Assembly: GCA_017627115.1 (NCBI GenBank)
Contig: JAGAHK010000223.1
Span: forward strand, 1 to 15,857
Direction of reading: 5' to 3'
Source: Bacillota bacterium
Lineage (GTDB): Bacteria > Bacillota > Clostridia > Lachnospirales > CAG-274
Length of the DNA stretch: 15,857 bases
The notes under the pieces were generated by a model, which searched no databases, was not told the origin of the DNA, and was given only the letters and a program-made list of their open reading frames with translations. The position numbers and the translations under genes were made by a program. Positions 13,953 to 15,857 of the stretch are shown here, in pieces. The number at the start of each line of letters is the position of its first letter. Position 1 is the stretch's first letter.

Positions 13953-15623
13953 TCAGAAAAGACCGATTATCTTTCCGTTTTCGTCAATGTCGATGTTTTC
14001 CGCAGCAGGCACTTTCGGCAGACCGGGCATTACCATAATATCGCCCGCAAGCGCAACTATAAAGCCTGCGCCCGCACTCACACGCACTTCTTTGATAGTT
14101 ACGGTAAAACCGCTCGGTCTTCCGAGAAGTGCCGCATTATCGCTCAAAGAATACTGTGTTTTTGCTATGCAGACAGGCTGTTTGTCAAGCCCGAGCGCTT
14201 CAATGCGCGCCATCTGCTTTTTGGCTGCCGAGGTAAACTCCACACTTTCTGCGCCGTATATCTCACGGCAGATAGTGTTTATTTTGTCGGTGATGCTTGC
14301 TTTTTCGTCATACAAAGGCGCAAAACTGCTCTTTTTGTTTTCAAGCACTTCCGACACTTTCAACGCAAGTTCCTTGCCGCCCTCGCCGCCGTTCTCCCAT
14401 ACTCGCGCAATGGCAAAATCCGCGCCCATAGCTTCACAGCGTGATTTCACATACTCAACTTCCGCATCCGTATCGGTAACAAAATGGTTGAGCGTCACAA
14501 CAACGGGCACACCGTATTTTTGCAGGTTTTCAATATGTTTCTCAAGGTTGACAAAGCCCGAATTCACGGCTTCAAGGTTTTCGCCGTTAAGTTCCGCCTT
14601 CGGCACACCTCCGTTGTATTTAAGCGCGCGCACCGTAGCCACAAGCACGACAGCATCAGGCTTTAAGCCTGCCTTTCGGCATTTTATATCAAAGAATTTT
14701 TCCGCACCGAGGTCTGCGCCGAAGCCTGCTTCGGTAACTGTTATCTCCGAAAGTTTCATCGCCGTTTTGGTCGCCTTTACACTGTTGCAGCCGTGCGCGA
14801 TATTCGCAAAGGGACCGCAGTGGATGATCGCGGGTGTGTGTTCAAGTGTCTGTACGAGATTGGGCTTTAAAGCATCTTTCAGAAGAACGGTCATAGCGCC
14901 GTCCGCTTTAAGGTCTTTTGCTGTAACGGGCTTGCCCTTTCGGTTATAGGCGGCAATTATCCTGCCGAGGCGTGCTTTAAGGTCGAAAATATCCTCCGAA
15001 AGACCCACGATAGCCATTATCTCGCTTGCAACGGTTATCATAAAGCCGTCCTCACGCGGATGTCCGTTCGTCCTGCCGCCAAGACCGCATACGGTATTGC
15101 GCAGAGCACGGTCGTTAAGATCGACAGCACGTTTCCAGACGATATTGTTTATATCTATATCAAGCGCATTGCCCTGATGAATATGGTTGTCTATCATGGA
15201 AGCAAGCAGGTTGTTTGCCGTAGTCATGGCGTGTATATCGCCCGTAAAATGCAGGTTTATCTCCTCCATAGGCACTACCTGCGAATAGCCGCCGCCTGCC
15301 GCACCGCCCTTTACGCCCATGCACGGTCCGAGAGACGGTTCACGCAAAGCGACCACAGCCTTTTTGCCAAGTTTATTCAGAGCCTGCGCAAGACCGATGG
15401 TAACTGTCGTTTTGCCCTCGCCCGCAGGTGTCGGGTTGACAGCTGTAACAAGCACAAGTTTTGCATCGGGCTTGTCTTTATTTTTATTGTAAAGCTCGTC
15501 CGAGAGCTTTGCCTTGTATTTGCCGTAAAGTTCAAGACAGTCGGTGTCTATGCCGAAATTTTCCGCAACTTCGGCAATGGGTAAGAGCTTACATTCCTGT
15601 GCGATCTGTATATCGGTTTTCAT
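13953..15623 (-). CDS. fhs: Formate-tetrahydrofolate ligase
   Basis: The enzyme joins formate to tetrahydrofolate using ATP, giving 10-formyl-tetrahydrofolate; in anaerobes it feeds purine synthesis or the methyl branch of acetyl-CoA metabolism. The 556-residue protein has the normal family length. Visible signatures are the P-loop-like TPAGEGKT (65-72), EPSLGP (95-100), [11 protein letters not shown] (106-116) and [22 protein letters not shown] 15623 is fixed by GGAGGAG about 6 bases upstream; the longer frame from 15650 would start before this site. It is the first gene of the fhs-lipoprotein-folD unit. Genes of the carbonyl branch of the Wood-Ljungdahl pathway are not in the window, so an acetogenic role cannot be claimed. 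Confidence 0.97.
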   Translation of the reverse strand: MKTDIQIAQECKLLPIAEVAENFGIDTDCLELYGKYKAKLSDELYNKNKDKPDAKLVLVTAVNPTPAGEGKTTVTIGLAQALNKLGKKAVVALREPSLGPCMGVKGGAAGGGYSQVVPMEEINLHFTGDIHAMTTANNLLASMIDNHIHQGNALDIDINNIVWKRAVDLNDRALRNTVCGLGGRTNGHPREDGFMITVASEIMAIVGLSEDIFDLKARLGRIIAAYNRKGKPVTAKDLKADGAMTVLLKDALKPNLVQTLEHTPAIIHCGPFANIAHGCNSVKATKTAMKLSEITVTEAGFGADLGAEKFFDIKCRKAGLKPDAVVLVATVRALKYNGGVPKAELNGENLEAVNSGFVNLEKHIENLQKYGVPVVVTLNHFVTDTDAEVEYVKSRCEAMGADFAIARVWENGGEGGKELALKVSEVLENKKSSFAPLYDEKASITDKINTICREIYGAESVEFTSAAKKQMARIEALGLDKQPVCIAKTQYSLSDNAALLGRPSGFTVTIKEVRVSAGAGFIVALAGDIMVMPGLPKVPAAENIDIDENGKIIGLF

Positions 15624-15661
15624 AGGATACTCCTCCTTAAAAAATAACATAATATAAGATG

Positions 15662-15690
15662 ATTATACCACAACAAGAAAATTATGTCTA
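15662..15690 (-). promoter_or_regulatory. Promoter of the fhs operon
   Basis: On the minus strand TAGACA (15685-15690) and a perfect TATAAT (15662-15667) are 17 bases apart. Transcription would begin near 15655, giving a leader of only about 30 bases before the ATG, too short for a riboswitch. Confidence 0.82.
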
Positions 15691-15748
15691 TTGTTTTTTG
15701 TTTTTGAGTTTTTTCATTTTTTCAAAAGAAAAATTATTGTTTTTGCTC

Positions 15749-15828
15749 GTTGTCGCACAGCGACAACATCGCCGGAGAAAAGCAGGCTTTTCTCCGTTTT
15801 GCAGCCGCACTGCGCGCCGCCTGCGGCG
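15749..15828. repeat. Hairpin-rich non-coding element upstream of fhs
   Basis: Three perfect hairpins follow one another: GTTGTCGC/GCGACAAC with loop ACA (15749-15767), CGGAGAAAAGC/GCTTTTCTCCG with a 2-base centre (15773-15796), and CGCCGC/GCGGCG (15815-15828). The composition jumps from A/T-rich to GC-rich here. A minus-strand frame is open through the whole stretch to the window edge but has no start, and its translation is low in protein-like character. I read it as a dispersed non-coding repeat or the end of a neighbouring unit rather than a gene. Confidence 0.4.
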
Positions 15829-15857
15829 TCACTTGGCGTCTGTAGGGAAGAAAAAAC

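Noticed and set aside
13987..14949. Plus-strand open frame of 320 codons opposite fhs
   Set aside because: It is entirely inside a well-supported fhs gene, and its translation shows Ser/Ala/Pro bias without domain motifs.

Overview
The window looks like a chromosomal stretch from a Gram-positive anaerobe of the class Clostridia, most likely Ruminococcus or a close relative. The signs are strong GGAGG-type ribosome sites, textbook TTGACA/TATAAT-like promoters with 17-base spacers, a membrane CdaA/CdaR c-di-AMP module, a ThrR-type ACT regulator in front of hom, an AbrB-family regulator, a formate-tetrahydrofolate ligase and a Gram-positive-style lipoprotein. The genus is an inference. All genes that can be supported lie on the minus strand, so transcription runs from high to low coordinates.

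Right to left: (i) positions 15857-12043 hold a one-carbon block, fhs - DUF5050-like propeller lipoprotein - folD, read from a clear promoter at 15662-15690 and closed by a strong hairpin at 11964-12000. Beyond the fhs promoter, at the right edge, is a hairpin-rich non-coding element. (ii) Positions 11961-11515 hold a single AbrB-family regulator gene with its own promoter and terminator. (iii) From a promoter at 11397-11425 runs a long tight series: cdaA - cdaR (c-di-AMP synthesis and its regulator), ruvA - ruvB (Holliday-junction branch migration), an unrecognised 90-residue protein, a membrane protein with coiled coil, TPR-like region and RCC1-like propeller, and a large FAD-dependent oxidoreductase. 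(iv) A new promoter at 4043-4071 drives thrR-like - hom - lysC (aspartate-family amino acids), ended by a terminator at 996-1035.

(v) Positions 1-990 differ in kind. A GC-rich region of REP-like inverted repeats (about 791-990) separates the housekeeping genes from a visibly AT-rich island (1-740). Read on the minus strand, the island contains a Syd/SUKH-2-like immunity ORF that seems to lack its start, a short stop-bounded reading frame resembling the C-terminal tip of a WHH/LHH-type HNH nuclease toxin, and 13 bases later the start of a SUKH (SMI1/KNR4-like) immunity gene that runs off the window. This looks like the end of a degraded polymorphic-toxin/immunity array and is the most interesting part of the window. 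The toxin tip is too short to appear as an ordinary ORF.

No rRNA, tRNA, CRISPR array, insertion-sequence transposase or riboswitch was recognised.
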